Source of the DNA: Rhizobium sp. Leaf306
Lineage (GTDB): Bacteria; Pseudomonadota; Alphaproteobacteria; Rhizobiales; Rhizobiaceae
Reading direction: 5' to 3'
DNA length: 64,000 nucleotides
Assembly: GCF_001423425.1 (NCBI RefSeq)
Contig: NZ_LMNX01000001.1
Span: forward strand, 764,970-828,969
Positions 1 to 8,041 of this stretch are shown here, piece after piece. Below the pieces are notes generated by a model. The model did not search any database and was not told the origin of the DNA. It saw only the letters and a program-made list of their open reading frames with translations. Every line of letters starts with the position of its first letter. Position 1 is the first letter of the stretch. A program made the position numbers and the translations under genes.

Positions 1-258
1 GGAGATGCGGGCGTCCGGGATGTCGAGATAAAATTGCTTGGGCAGGTGGTACTGGGTGATGATGCCGAGAACCGCTTCGGTTTCGGATATCTGCAGAACG
101 TCGCAGCGGCGCTGCGCCATGTTCATCACGCCGTTTTCGGTATACTCGATGCGGGCTGCGTTCATCGTGTCATGCATCTGGAACCGCGCTTCGCGGTCAT
201 ACATGAACGACTCTTCCTTATTCAGAAAATGGCTTTTTCCAATGGGGGCCGCGGTCAC
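1..258 (-). CDS. PilZ-like domain protein, 5' part only
   Basis: The gene runs off the left edge, so only about 86 N-terminal residues are visible. A GTG start at 258 is chosen because GGAGA (266-270 on the complement) lies 7 bases upstream. The segment around RRCDVLQIS followed by a hydrophobic strand and LPKQFYLDIPDARIS resembles the first strands of PilZ domains (R..R, then V..IS, then LP..F.L). The usual D/N-x-S-x-x-G element is degenerate (QISETEA), so c-di-GMP binding is doubtful. It reads in the same direction as the agl operon, with about 130 bases between aglK and this start. Identification is tentative because the C-terminus is missing. Confidence 0.5.
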   Translation of the reverse strand, partial: MTAAPIGKSHFLNKEESFMYDREARFQMHDTMNAARIEYTENGVMNMAQRRCDVLQISETEAVLGIITQYHLPKQFYLDIPDARIS

Positions 259-387
259 GACAGTGTCTCCTATTCCAATGTCAAAAGAGTAGGGCCTGAA
301 GTTTAACAGAGCGTTGGAATTTCATATGCGGCCCGAATCGGAGCACTAGTCACAAAATTCCGGTAAATGTAAAGTTATCCCGATCCG

Positions 388-1476
388 TCAGCGGCGATAG
401 GTCTGGCCGTCCGCGTCGAAGAGATGCAGCTTCTGCGGATCGGCTGAAAAACGCATCGTGTCGCCTCTTTTCACGTCGATGATCCCAGGCAGTTTGGCGA
501 TGATCGGCTCCTTGGCCGACAAGCCTTCGATGTAGAGGAGCGTCACCTCCCCGAGCGCCTCGACGATGGAGACCTTGCCTTCGAAGAGATAATCCTCGCC
601 GGTCGCGATGGTCAGATCTTCGGGCCGGACGCCGAAGCTTGCGCTCTTGCCGTTCGCGCCGGTTTCGGTCGAGATCGGTACGATGACCGACTTTCCGTCG
701 ACAAGCGAAACGGTGGTCACAGCGCCGGTTTCGTTGACCGTGACGGGCATGATGTTCATCGCCGGCGAGCCGATGAAGCGCGCGACAAAGAGGTTTTTGG
801 GGCGCTCATAGAGTTCGAGCGGTGGCCCGACCTGTTCAATGCGGCCGGCCGAGAGGACCACGATCCGGTCGGCGAGCGTCATCGCCTCCACCTGATCGTG
901 GGTGACGTAGATCATCGTCGTGTCCGGCATCTGCTCCTTGAGGCGGGCAATCTCGATGCGGGTCGCGACGCGGAGAGCTGCGTCGAGGTTGGACAGTGGC
1001 TCATCGAACAGAAAGACTTTCGGGTCACGGCAGATCGCCCGGCCAATCGCCACGCGCTGGCGCTGGCCGCCCGAGAGCGCTTTCGGCAGGCGGTCGAGAT
1101 AGGGCGTCAGTTGAAGGATATCGGCGGCCGCACGGACCCGTCGGTCAATCTCCTCCTTGCTTTCCTTGGCGATCCGCATGCCGAAGGCCATGTTGTCGTA
1201 GACGGTCATATGTGGATAGAGCGCATAGGACTGGAACACCATGGCGATGCCGCGGCGCGAAGGCGGAACGTCGTTGACCACCTGACCATCGATCAGCATC
1301 TCGCCGCCGGTGATCGTCTCGAGCCCGGAGATCATCCGCAGCAGCGTGGACTTGCCGCAGCCGGACGGGCCGACAAACACCACGAACTCGCCCTGCGCAA
1401 TGTCCAGGTCGATGCCGTGCAGCACCTTCACCTGGCCATAGGACTTGCGGATATCCTTCAGTACGACACCGGTCAT
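388..1476 (-). CDS. aglK: Alpha-glucoside ABC transporter ATP-binding protein AglK
   Basis: This is a 362-residue ATPase of the MalK/UgpC type that energises uptake through AglF/AglG at the inner membrane. Visible motifs are Walker A GPSGCGKST (36-44), signature LSGGQ (134-138), Walker B VFLFDEP (154-160) and the THDQ switch histidine. The C-terminal third has the OB-fold-like regulatory region with FGVRPEDL typical of sugar-importing ATPases. The start is supported by GGGGAGGA 7 bases upstream. It is the last gene of the aglEFGAK operon, 33 bases after aglA. Gene order matches Sinorhizobium meliloti aglEFGAK, which supports the name over generic ugpC or malK. Confidence 0.93.
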   Translation of the reverse strand: MTGVVLKDIRKSYGQVKVLHGIDLDIAQGEFVVFVGPSGCGKSTLLRMISGLETITGGEMLIDGQVVNDVPPSRRGIAMVFQSYALYPHMTVYDNMAFGMRIAKESKEEIDRRVRAAADILQLTPYLDRLPKALSGGQRQRVAIGRAICRDPKVFLFDEPLSNLDAALRVATRIEIARLKEQMPDTTMIYVTHDQVEAMTLADRIVVLSAGRIEQVGPPLELYERPKNLFVARFIGSPAMNIMPVTVNETGAVTTVSLVDGKSVIVPISTETGANGKSASFGVRPEDLTIATGEDYLFEGKVSIVEALGEVTLLYIEGLSAKEPIIAKLPGIIDVKRGDTMRFSADPQKLHLFDADGQTYRR

Positions 1477-1509
1477 GACGTGGTCCTCCCCGTTACCCTT
1501 TGTTGTCTC

Positions 1510-3177
1510 TTACGTGTGGCGAGCGAAATACGCCCCCCAAGGTGGCAGCTCGACACGATTGCCTTCGACACGGCTGTCAAAACCGTGGCCAACGAGCATG
1601 TCCCACTGACCGATCGGCAGGTCGGTCGCGACCTCGCCCGCACTCATGTTGAACAGGCAGACCAGCGTCTCATTGCCGTATTGGCGTTTGTAGCCCAGCA
1701 CCGTGTCATCGACCGGAAGAGACATGAACTGCCCCTTGCTCAGGGCCGGATGCAGTTTGCGGAAGGCGAGAAAGCGGCGGTATTGCTCCAGCACCGAAGC
1801 CGGATCGCCATACTGGGCGCCGACGGCTTTCAGCTGGTGTTCGACCGGGATCGGCAACCATGTCTTTTCGGCCGTCGAAAAGCCGGCCTGAAGCGCTTGG
1901 GCATCCCAGACCATCGGCGTGCGGCAGCCGTCGCGGCCCTTGAATTCCGGCCAGAACTGAATGCCGTAGGGATCGCGCAGGTCGGCATAGGCGATATCGG
2001 CCTCGGTCAGGCCCAGCTCCTCGCCCTGATAGATGCAGACCGAGCCGCGCTGGGTCAAAAGAATGGCCGAGAGCATTTTTGCGTAGGCTTCACGGTCGAG
2101 CACGTCCATGCCCCAGCGGCTGACATGGCGCACGACGTCGTGGTTGGAAAAGGCCCAGCATGCCCAGCCCTCAGGCGCGGCCTCGGAAAAGGCGGTCTGC
2201 ACTTCGGCAACGCGGGCGGGCGTCAGAGCGTCGGGCGCCAGGAATTCGAAGGCGTAGCACATCTGCATCTTGTCATCTCCGGACGTGTATTCGCCGACGA
2301 TTTCCAATCCGCGCTGACTGTCGCCCACTTCGCCGACGGCAGCGATTGCCGGGAATTCGTCGAGAACGGCGCGGAAGCGCTTCAGGAACGCAATATTTTC
2401 CGGCCGGTTCTTGTCGTAGATATGTTCCTGGAAATTGTAGGGGTTCACGGCGGGCGCCGTCGACGCGTTGCGGCGCGAGGGATCGAGCGCCGGATTGTCG
2501 CGCAATTGCTTGTCGTGGAAGTAGAAGTTGATCGTATCGAGGCGGAAACCATCGACGCCGCGGTTCAGCCAGAAGCGCGTCATGTCCAGCAACGCATCCT
2601 GAACCTCGGCATTGTGCAGGTTGAGGTCCGGCTGCGAGGTGAGGAAGTTGTGCATGTAATATTGCATGCGGGTCGGATCCCAGTGCCAGGCCGAACCGCC
2701 GAAGATGGACAGCCAGTTGCTGGGCGGCGTGCCGTCGGGCTTGGCGTCTGCCCAGACATACCAGTCGGCCTTGGGATTGTAGCGCGAGGAACGGCTTTCG
2801 ATGAACCACGAATGCTGATCCGACGAATGCGACATAACGAGATCGATCATCACCTTGAGGCCAAGGCGATGGGCTTCCGCGATCAGGCCATCGAAATCCG
2901 AAAGCGTACCGAACATCGGATCGACATCGGAATAATTGGAGACGTCATAGCCGAAGTCCTTCATCGGCGACGGAAAGAACGGCGAGATCCAGATGGCGTC
3001 GGCGCCGAGCGCTGCGATATGCGGCAGGCGCGCGGAAATGCCCTTCAGGTCACCGATGCCGTCGCCGTTGCTGTCCTGGAACGAGCGGGGATAGATCTGG
3101 TAAATGACGGCGCCACGCCACCAGTCCCGATCCTTTGCTGCGTCCGTTGCTCCGGAGACTTCCGCCGAACTTGTCAT
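1510..3177 (-). CDS. aglA: Alpha-glucosidase AglA (GH13)
   Basis: This 555-residue cytoplasmic glycoside hydrolase of family 13 hydrolyses imported alpha-glucosides such as sucrose, maltose or trehalose. The (beta/alpha)8 domain is clear: DLVMSH region I (112-117), the nucleophile in GFRLDT (Asp214), the acid/base in VGEVGD (Glu283) and the transition-state stabiliser in FSNHD (Asp347). The early QIYPRSFQDSNGDGIGDL motif is typical of the oligo-1,6-glucosidase subfamily. No signal peptide is seen, which fits an enzyme acting after transport. It sits between aglG and aglK in one direction. Exact substrate preference cannot be read from the sequence. Confidence 0.93.
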   Translation of the reverse strand: MTSSAEVSGATDAAKDRDWWRGAVIYQIYPRSFQDSNGDGIGDLKGISARLPHIAALGADAIWISPFFPSPMKDFGYDVSNYSDVDPMFGTLSDFDGLIAEAHRLGLKVMIDLVMSHSSDQHSWFIESRSSRYNPKADWYVWADAKPDGTPPSNWLSIFGGSAWHWDPTRMQYYMHNFLTSQPDLNLHNAEVQDALLDMTRFWLNRGVDGFRLDTINFYFHDKQLRDNPALDPSRRNASTAPAVNPYNFQEHIYDKNRPENIAFLKRFRAVLDEFPAIAAVGEVGDSQRGLEIVGEYTSGDDKMQMCYAFEFLAPDALTPARVAEVQTAFSEAAPEGWACWAFSNHDVVRHVSRWGMDVLDREAYAKMLSAILLTQRGSVCIYQGEELGLTEADIAYADLRDPYGIQFWPEFKGRDGCRTPMVWDAQALQAGFSTAEKTWLPIPVEHQLKAVGAQYGDPASVLEQYRRFLAFRKLHPALSKGQFMSLPVDDTVLGYKRQYGNETLVCLFNMSAGEVATDLPIGQWDMLVGHGFDSRVEGNRVELPPWGAYFARHT

Positions 3178-3203
3178 CCACTATCCCTGTTGGTTCACAG
3201 ACA

Positions 3204-4370
3204 TCATCCGCCCTTGACCGACCCGGCGAGCAGGCCGCGGACGAGGTATCGCTGCAGTGCAAAAAAAACGATAATCGGGACGATGATGGTTATGAAGGCC
3301 GAAGCGGTGAGAATTTCCCATTTGCCGCCCATCGACCCCAACAGCGCGTTGAGAGAGCCGGTCAGGACCAGTTGATCCTTGCCGGTACCGAGAAATACCA
3401 TGGCGACGAGAAGGTCGTTCCACGTCCACAGGAACTGGAAGATCGAGAAGGAGGCGAGTGCCGGAAACGACAGCGGAAGGACGATCTTGACGAAGATCTC
3501 GAAATCGCTGGCGCCATCGACACGGGCGGATTCGATGATCTCCTTGGGCAGACCTGCAATGTAGTTTCGCAGGAGATAGATCGCGAGCGGCATGCCGAAG
3601 GCCGCATGCGCAAGCCATATCCCGACATAGGAGCGCGACGACACGCCGAACAGGTTGCCGATGTCGTTATAGAGCGTCAGCAACGGGATCAACGTCATTT
3701 GCAGCGGCACGACGATCAGCCCGACCACGAGCGCGATGATCAGCGACCGGCCGGGAAACTGCATCCAGGACAGGGCATAGGCTGCGAAGGCTGCGATCAG
3801 GATCGGGATGATGGTGGCGGGTATTGCGACCGTCAGCGAATTGATAAAGGACTGGCCGATGCCGGCGGACGTCAGTACCGTGCGGTAATTGTTAAGGGTA
3901 AAGTTCGGCGGCTGGGTGATCGAGAGATAGATGCGCTTGCCGCGCTTGTCGTCGAATGGGCCGCTCTTCACGTAGGAATAGCTGCCATCCGTGTTGACGG
4001 TGAGCTTCTCGCCGTCTCCCAGATCCGCTTCCTTGCCGGCCTCGAATTCTGTCGGTGCAGCGACCCTGGTGCCGAAGGCGACGACGCTGCCGCTCTTGAC
4101 GTCGCCGCCATCGAAGACGGAGCCTGAAATGATGTAGTTAGGGCCGTCCTGCCTGGCGCTTGCGGGATCGCCGAGGCGTGCCGCGCTGGTTTCGGCGGCA
4201 CCCGTCAGCGCCGTCCACCAGCCCGAGGAGGTGATCTGGCCGGCATCGCGGAACGAGGTGACGAGAATGCCGAGCGTCGGGATCAGCCAGATGATGCAGA
4301 TCACCAGAACCGAGGCATGCAGGATCAGTCTTGGAACGCCGATGCGGCGAAGGCTTGCGGCAGCGCTCAT
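3204..4370 (-). CDS. aglG: Alpha-glucoside ABC transporter permease AglG
   Basis: This is a 388-residue inner-membrane permease of the MalG type. The first membrane segment (about 17-38) is followed by a long hydrophilic, presumably periplasmic stretch of roughly 100 residues (about 45-150). The remaining five membrane segments and the coupling EAA loop (IIESARVDGASDFEIFVKIVLPLSFPAL) come after it. The stretch makes the protein about 100 residues longer than an ordinary MalG-type permease. The start lies 1 base after the aglF stop, so translation is probably coupled. It pairs with AglF to form the channel driven by AglK and fed by AglE. Confidence 0.92.
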   Translation of the reverse strand: MSAAASLRRIGVPRLILHASVLVICIIWLIPTLGILVTSFRDAGQITSSGWWTALTGAAETSAARLGDPASARQDGPNYIISGSVFDGGDVKSGSVVAFGTRVAAPTEFEAGKEADLGDGEKLTVNTDGSYSYVKSGPFDDKRGKRIYLSITQPPNFTLNNYRTVLTSAGIGQSFINSLTVAIPATIIPILIAAFAAYALSWMQFPGRSLIIALVVGLIVVPLQMTLIPLLTLYNDIGNLFGVSSRSYVGIWLAHAAFGMPLAIYLLRNYIAGLPKEIIESARVDGASDFEIFVKIVLPLSFPALASFSIFQFLWTWNDLLVAMVFLGTGKDQLVLTGSLNALLGSMGGKWEILTASAFITIIVPIIVFFALQRYLVRGLLAGSVKGG

Positions 4371-4371
4371 C

Positions 4372-5385
4372 TCAATGGTCTCCCATGTCGCGGTTCGCCT
4401 GACGGATGTTCCAGATCATGATCGGCGTCACTGCCGCCATGATCACCAGCGCGATGACGGCACTTCGGCCGCTGTCGCCGCCGCCGCGGAACATCCAGTC
4501 GAACATCAGGTTGGCAAGCACCATCGTGTTCCACTGGCCATTGGTCATGGTCAGAACGATGTCGAACACCTTGAGAACGAGAATAGTGATCGTGGTCCAG
4601 ACCACAGCGATCGTGCCCCAGATCTGCGGCACCATGATTTTCCAGAAGATCTGCCAGCCATTGGCGCCATCGATGACGGCTGCCTCGACGGTTTCCTCAG
4701 GAATCCCGCGTAGCGCTGCCGACAGGATGACCATCGCAAAACCGGTCTGGATCCAGATCAGGATCGCCATCAGAAAGAAGTTGTTCCAGAAGGGCAGCGA
4801 GATCCACACCTGCGGATCGCCGCCGATTGCCCGGACGATCGCGTTCAAGAGGCCGATCTGCGTTTCGTTGCCGCCACGGAATTCGTAGATGAATTTCCAG
4901 ATCACCGAAGCGCCGACGAACGAGATCGCCATCGGCATGAAGATCAGGCTCTTGGCGAGATTTCCCCACCAGATACGGTCTGTGAGCACCGCGATGACCA
5001 GGCCGAGGAAGGTGCAGGCTGCCGGCACGACGGCGAGCCAGAGGATGTTGTTGAAGATCGACTGGCGGAACTGCGCGTCGAAGAAGGCCCAGCGGTAATT
5101 GGCAAAGCCGACGAAATTGCCGCCGGAACGATCGTAGAAGGACAGGATGAAGGTCGCGATGACGGGATAGACCAGATAGACCGCGAGCAGCAGGAGTGCG
5201 GGTCCGAGAAATAGCCAGGGGCGGATCGTGGCTCTACGGTTGAGATTGGCCGAGGCCTTGCGGGCATCGCCTTCCGGCACCGGAAGTGCCGCTGATAGCA
5301 GCTTGTCGGAAAGCCAGTAGTAGAGCGCGCAGGCAAAAACGCCGGCAACGACGACACCCATGGCAGATGCAATCTGAGCTAACAT
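4372..5385 (-). CDS. aglF: Alpha-glucoside ABC transporter permease AglF
   Basis: This is a 337-residue MalF-type permease. An N-terminal hydrophobic segment (1-30) precedes a hydrophilic linker, followed by the six-helix core. The EAA coupling loop reads EETVEAAVIDGANGWQIFWK near residues 240-260. It partners AglG in the inner membrane. It is separated from aglE by 153 bases holding a stem-loop, the usual arrangement when the binding protein is made in excess over the membrane components. Confidence 0.92.
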   Translation of the reverse strand: MLAQIASAMGVVVAGVFACALYYWLSDKLLSAALPVPEGDARKASANLNRRATIRPWLFLGPALLLLAVYLVYPVIATFILSFYDRSGGNFVGFANYRWAFFDAQFRQSIFNNILWLAVVPAACTFLGLVIAVLTDRIWWGNLAKSLIFMPMAISFVGASVIWKFIYEFRGGNETQIGLLNAIVRAIGGDPQVWISLPFWNNFFLMAILIWIQTGFAMVILSAALRGIPEETVEAAVIDGANGWQIFWKIMVPQIWGTIAVVWTTITILVLKVFDIVLTMTNGQWNTMVLANLMFDWMFRGGGDSGRSAVIALVIMAAVTPIMIWNIRQANRDMGDH

Positions 5386-5480
5386 AGGCCCTCCCCCTTT
5401 TCTGCAGTGCTAAGCAGGTCTTCCGTCGTCATATCCGGGAAATGCCAACCCTGGAAATGCCCCTCGCCCCCGCATCCACC

Positions 5481-5505
5481 CTTCTCCCCGTGGTCGAGGG
5501 AGAAG
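5481..5505. repeat. Stem-loop in the aglE-aglF gap
   Basis: CTTCTCCC (5481-5488) pairs perfectly with GGGAGAAG (5498-5505) across a 9-base loop, with pyrimidine-rich flanks. The sequence resembles the CCTTCTCCC-type palindromes scattered between rhizobial genes. Its place directly after the binding-protein gene suggests a processing or 3'-end-stabilising element that raises aglE mRNA over the rest of the operon. There is no T-run, so it is not a full terminator. Confidence 0.5.
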
Positions 5506-5538
5506 AGCAGTCGCGAGCACAGCCTTCGACGCGAATGA

Positions 5539-6900
5539 CTATTTAAGGCCGTCCCAGGCCTTCTGGATATCGCCGCCCACAGCCTTTGCATCCTTGCCGC
5601 CGACATAGTCGATCATGCCGGTCCAGAAGGCGCCGGCACCGATCTTGCCGGGCATCATGTCGGATGCATCGAAGCGGAAGGTGGTGGCGGTGGTCAGCAG
5701 TTCGCCCTGCTTGCGCAGTGTGTCGTTGGCATAGGCTTCCGTCTTGGCGCCCTTGAACGGCGTGAGGAAGGAGGCTTGCGCCATCCAGACTTCATGGGCG
5801 ATCGGCGTCTTCAGGAATTCGATGAAGGCCTTTGCCGCAGGCGAATCCTTGGTGATGGCAAACATCGTGCCGGCACCGAGGACCGGGGTGCCGAGTTCAG
5901 GCTTGGAGGCATAGGTCGGCAGGTAGAAGAAGTCCGCATCGACGCCCAGTTCCTTGTCCGCAGGGAAGAAGGATGGCACGAAGGAGGCCTGGTGATGCAT
6001 GTAGCACTTCGGCGGGATGTCGAAGAGGCCCTTCGGGCTGTCGCGGAAGTCGGTCGAGGCGACCGCTGCAACGCCGCCCGCGACGTATTTGTCATTGCGG
6101 GCGAACTTGCCGAATTCCTCGATGGCGCCAACCACTGCCGGATCGTCGAACTTGATCTCGTTCGACACCCACTTGTCGTAGGTTTCAGCCGACGACGTCC
6201 GCAGCATCATGTCCTCGACCCAGTCAGTCGCAGGCCAGCCGGTGGCACCGCCCGATCCGAGACCGATGCACCACGGCACGCCGCCATCCTGGACGATCTG
6301 GTCGGAGAGCTTGATCAGGTCTTCCATCGTCTTTGGGACTTCGTAACCGGCTTCCTCGAAATTCTCCGGCACGAACCACACGAGCGATTTCAGGTCGGCC
6401 TTGAACGGGAAGCCGAAATAGGCCTCTTTGCCGTCCTTGCCCTTGTAGGTGCCGTAGCGGATCCAGTCCTCGCCGGAGCCGTAATTGGTCTTGATCCAGT
6501 CGGCATTTTCCTGGCCGAGCGGCGTCAGAAAGCCCTTGGTCGCGAGATCGGCCAGAAGACCCGGCTGCGGGATGATGGCAATGTTGGGCGGCGAGCCGGC
6601 CTGGGTATCGATGACGATCTGCTGCTCGTAGTTCTCGGACGACGAGTATTTACCGTTCGCACCCGTCGCGGCATTGAAATAGGCGAGCACGCTGTTGAAC
6701 AGCACCTCGTCCTCGCCACGCCAGGGACCGAACAGGGTCAGGCTCTGGCCCTTCAGGTCACCATGCGCGGATTTGAAATCCTCGTAGCTTTTCCAGTTGA
6801 ACTTGGCATCTTCGCCGGGCGCGAACTTCAGTTCCTGCGCACCTGCGGCACCAGCCAGCAATGCGACGAAAGCCGTGCCGATCCAAAACGATTTCTTCAT
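5539..6900 (-). CDS. aglE: Alpha-glucoside-binding periplasmic protein AglE
   Basis: This is a 453-residue extracellular solute-binding protein of the MalE-like family, first gene of the agl operon. The N-terminus MKKSFWIGTAFVALLAGAAG is a Sec signal peptide, probably cleaved after GAAGA. The body has the family pattern NIAIIPQPG and FPFKADLKSLVWF. The start is ATG at 6900 rather than the in-frame TTG three bases earlier, because GGAGG lies 8 bases upstream of the ATG. The S. meliloti operon has a lacI-type regulator, aglR, immediately upstream. Here folD occupies that place, so no local regulator is visible. Confidence 0.92.
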   Translation of the reverse strand: MKKSFWIGTAFVALLAGAAGAQELKFAPGEDAKFNWKSYEDFKSAHGDLKGQSLTLFGPWRGEDEVLFNSVLAYFNAATGANGKYSSSENYEQQIVIDTQAGSPPNIAIIPQPGLLADLATKGFLTPLGQENADWIKTNYGSGEDWIRYGTYKGKDGKEAYFGFPFKADLKSLVWFVPENFEEAGYEVPKTMEDLIKLSDQIVQDGGVPWCIGLGSGGATGWPATDWVEDMMLRTSSAETYDKWVSNEIKFDDPAVVGAIEEFGKFARNDKYVAGGVAAVASTDFRDSPKGLFDIPPKCYMHHQASFVPSFFPADKELGVDADFFYLPTYASKPELGTPVLGAGTMFAITKDSPAAKAFIEFLKTPIAHEVWMAQASFLTPFKGAKTEAYANDTLRKQGELLTTATTFRFDASDMMPGKIGAGAFWTGMIDYVGGKDAKAVGGDIQKAWDGLK

Positions 6901-7012
6901 CAAAATATCCTCCCCTTTGAAGCGTAATCTACAGGGGGATTTAAGGCAGAGCCAGAGGTTTCAAGGGCGCCAGTGCAAGCAAAACGCCTTGAATGTGATG
7001 AATGGTCCGAAA

Positions 7013-7912
7013 TCAGAACTTTGGCGCAGGCAGCCCGGCGGCGCGATGGGCGGCGATTACGGTGTTGGCCATCAGCATGGCGATGGTCATCGGACCGACG
7101 CCGCCTGGAACCGGCGTGATGGCTGCGGCGACCTCTGAGGCCTCGTCAAAAGCAACGTCGCCGACGAGACGGGTCTTGCCCTCGCCCTTTTCCGGTGCCG
7201 GCACCCGGTTGATGCCGACATCGATCACGGTCGCGCCGGGCTTGACCCAATCCGCCTTGACCATTTCGGGCCGACCGACGGCGGCAACCAGGATATCGGC
7301 GTTGCGGCAGACGGCGGCGAGATCCTTCGTCTTCGAATGCGCCATGGTGACGGTGGCGTTTGCGGCCAGAAGCAACAGGCCCATCGGCTTGCCGAACAGG
7401 TTGGACCGGCCGATGACCACGGCGTTCAACCAGGACAGGTCTTCGCCATGGATGCGCTTGACCAGCAGCATGGAGCCGGCCGGCGTGCAGGAGATCATGC
7501 CTGTCGTCAGGTCACCGGTGGCGATCTTGCCGGCATTGGCGATGTTGAGGCCGTCGACATCCTTTTCCGGCAGGATGGACTGGATCACCGGCTCCTGATC
7601 GAGATGTCTCGGAAGCGGCAGCTGGACGAGAATGCCATGGATCGCCGGATCGGCGTTGAGCGTATCGACGAGAGACTGAAGCGCCTCCTGCGTCGTCTCT
7701 TCCGGCAACGTGTGCTGGATCGAGTTGAAGCCGCACTGCTTCGCCATCCGGCTCTTGGAGCTGACATAGGCGTGGCTGGCCGGATCGTTGCCGACGATGA
7801 CGACTGCGAGGCCGGGCTTTGCGCCGCCGGCCCGTTCGAGACTTTCCGCTGCCTCCGTGACTGCCGAAATGACCGATGCTGCCGCCTGCTTGCCGTCGAT
7901 TACCGTGACCAC
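7013..7912 (-). CDS. folD: Bifunctional methylenetetrahydrofolate dehydrogenase/cyclohydrolase FolD
   Basis: This 299-residue cytosolic enzyme interconverts 5,10-methylene-, 5,10-methenyl- and 10-formyl-tetrahydrofolate with NADP. The catalytic Tyr48/Lys52 pair lies in [16 protein letters not shown]. The cofactor domain has [12 protein letters not shown], and the C-terminal signature [11 protein letters not shown] is present. The start is GTG at 7912, with GGGAG 7 bases upstream. An ATG in another frame overlaps that ribosome site and is not used. It is a monocistronic housekeeping gene between the agl operon and the polysaccharide genes. Confidence 0.95.
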   Translation of the reverse strand: MVTVIDGKQAAASVISAVTEAAESLERAGGAKPGLAVVIVGNDPASHAYVSSKSRMAKQCGFNSIQHTLPEETTQEALQSLVDTLNADPAIHGILVQLPLPRHLDQEPVIQSILPEKDVDGLNIANAGKIATGDLTTGMISCTPAGSMLLVKRIHGEDLSWLNAVVIGRSNLFGKPMGLLLLAANATVTMAHSKTKDLAAVCRNADILVAAVGRPEMVKADWVKPGATVIDVGINRVPAPEKGEGKTRLVGDVAFDEASEVAAAITPVPGGVGPMTIAMLMANTVIAAHRAAGLPAPKF

Positions 7913-8041
7913 GTGCCATCTCCCGTTGACCGAACAGATCTAAGCCGGAGGCTACTGCCCGAACTAGCTCACCTGCGCCTAATGCTGTCGGGAGCAAACA
8001 AAAGCAAGGTCAAATCTTGATCCGGGTGACCCGTGCCTGCC

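Noticed and set aside
898..3375. 825-codon open frame on the plus strand antisense to aglK, aglA and aglG
   Set aside because: High-GC codon bias of the agl genes keeps the opposite strand open; the translation is Arg/His-rich with no family resemblance, while the minus strand encodes clear AglK, AglA and AglG.
5379..5606. 75-codon open frame between aglE and aglF
   Set aside because: Overlaps the aglE 3' end and the intergenic stem-loop; no ribosome site and no conserved features.
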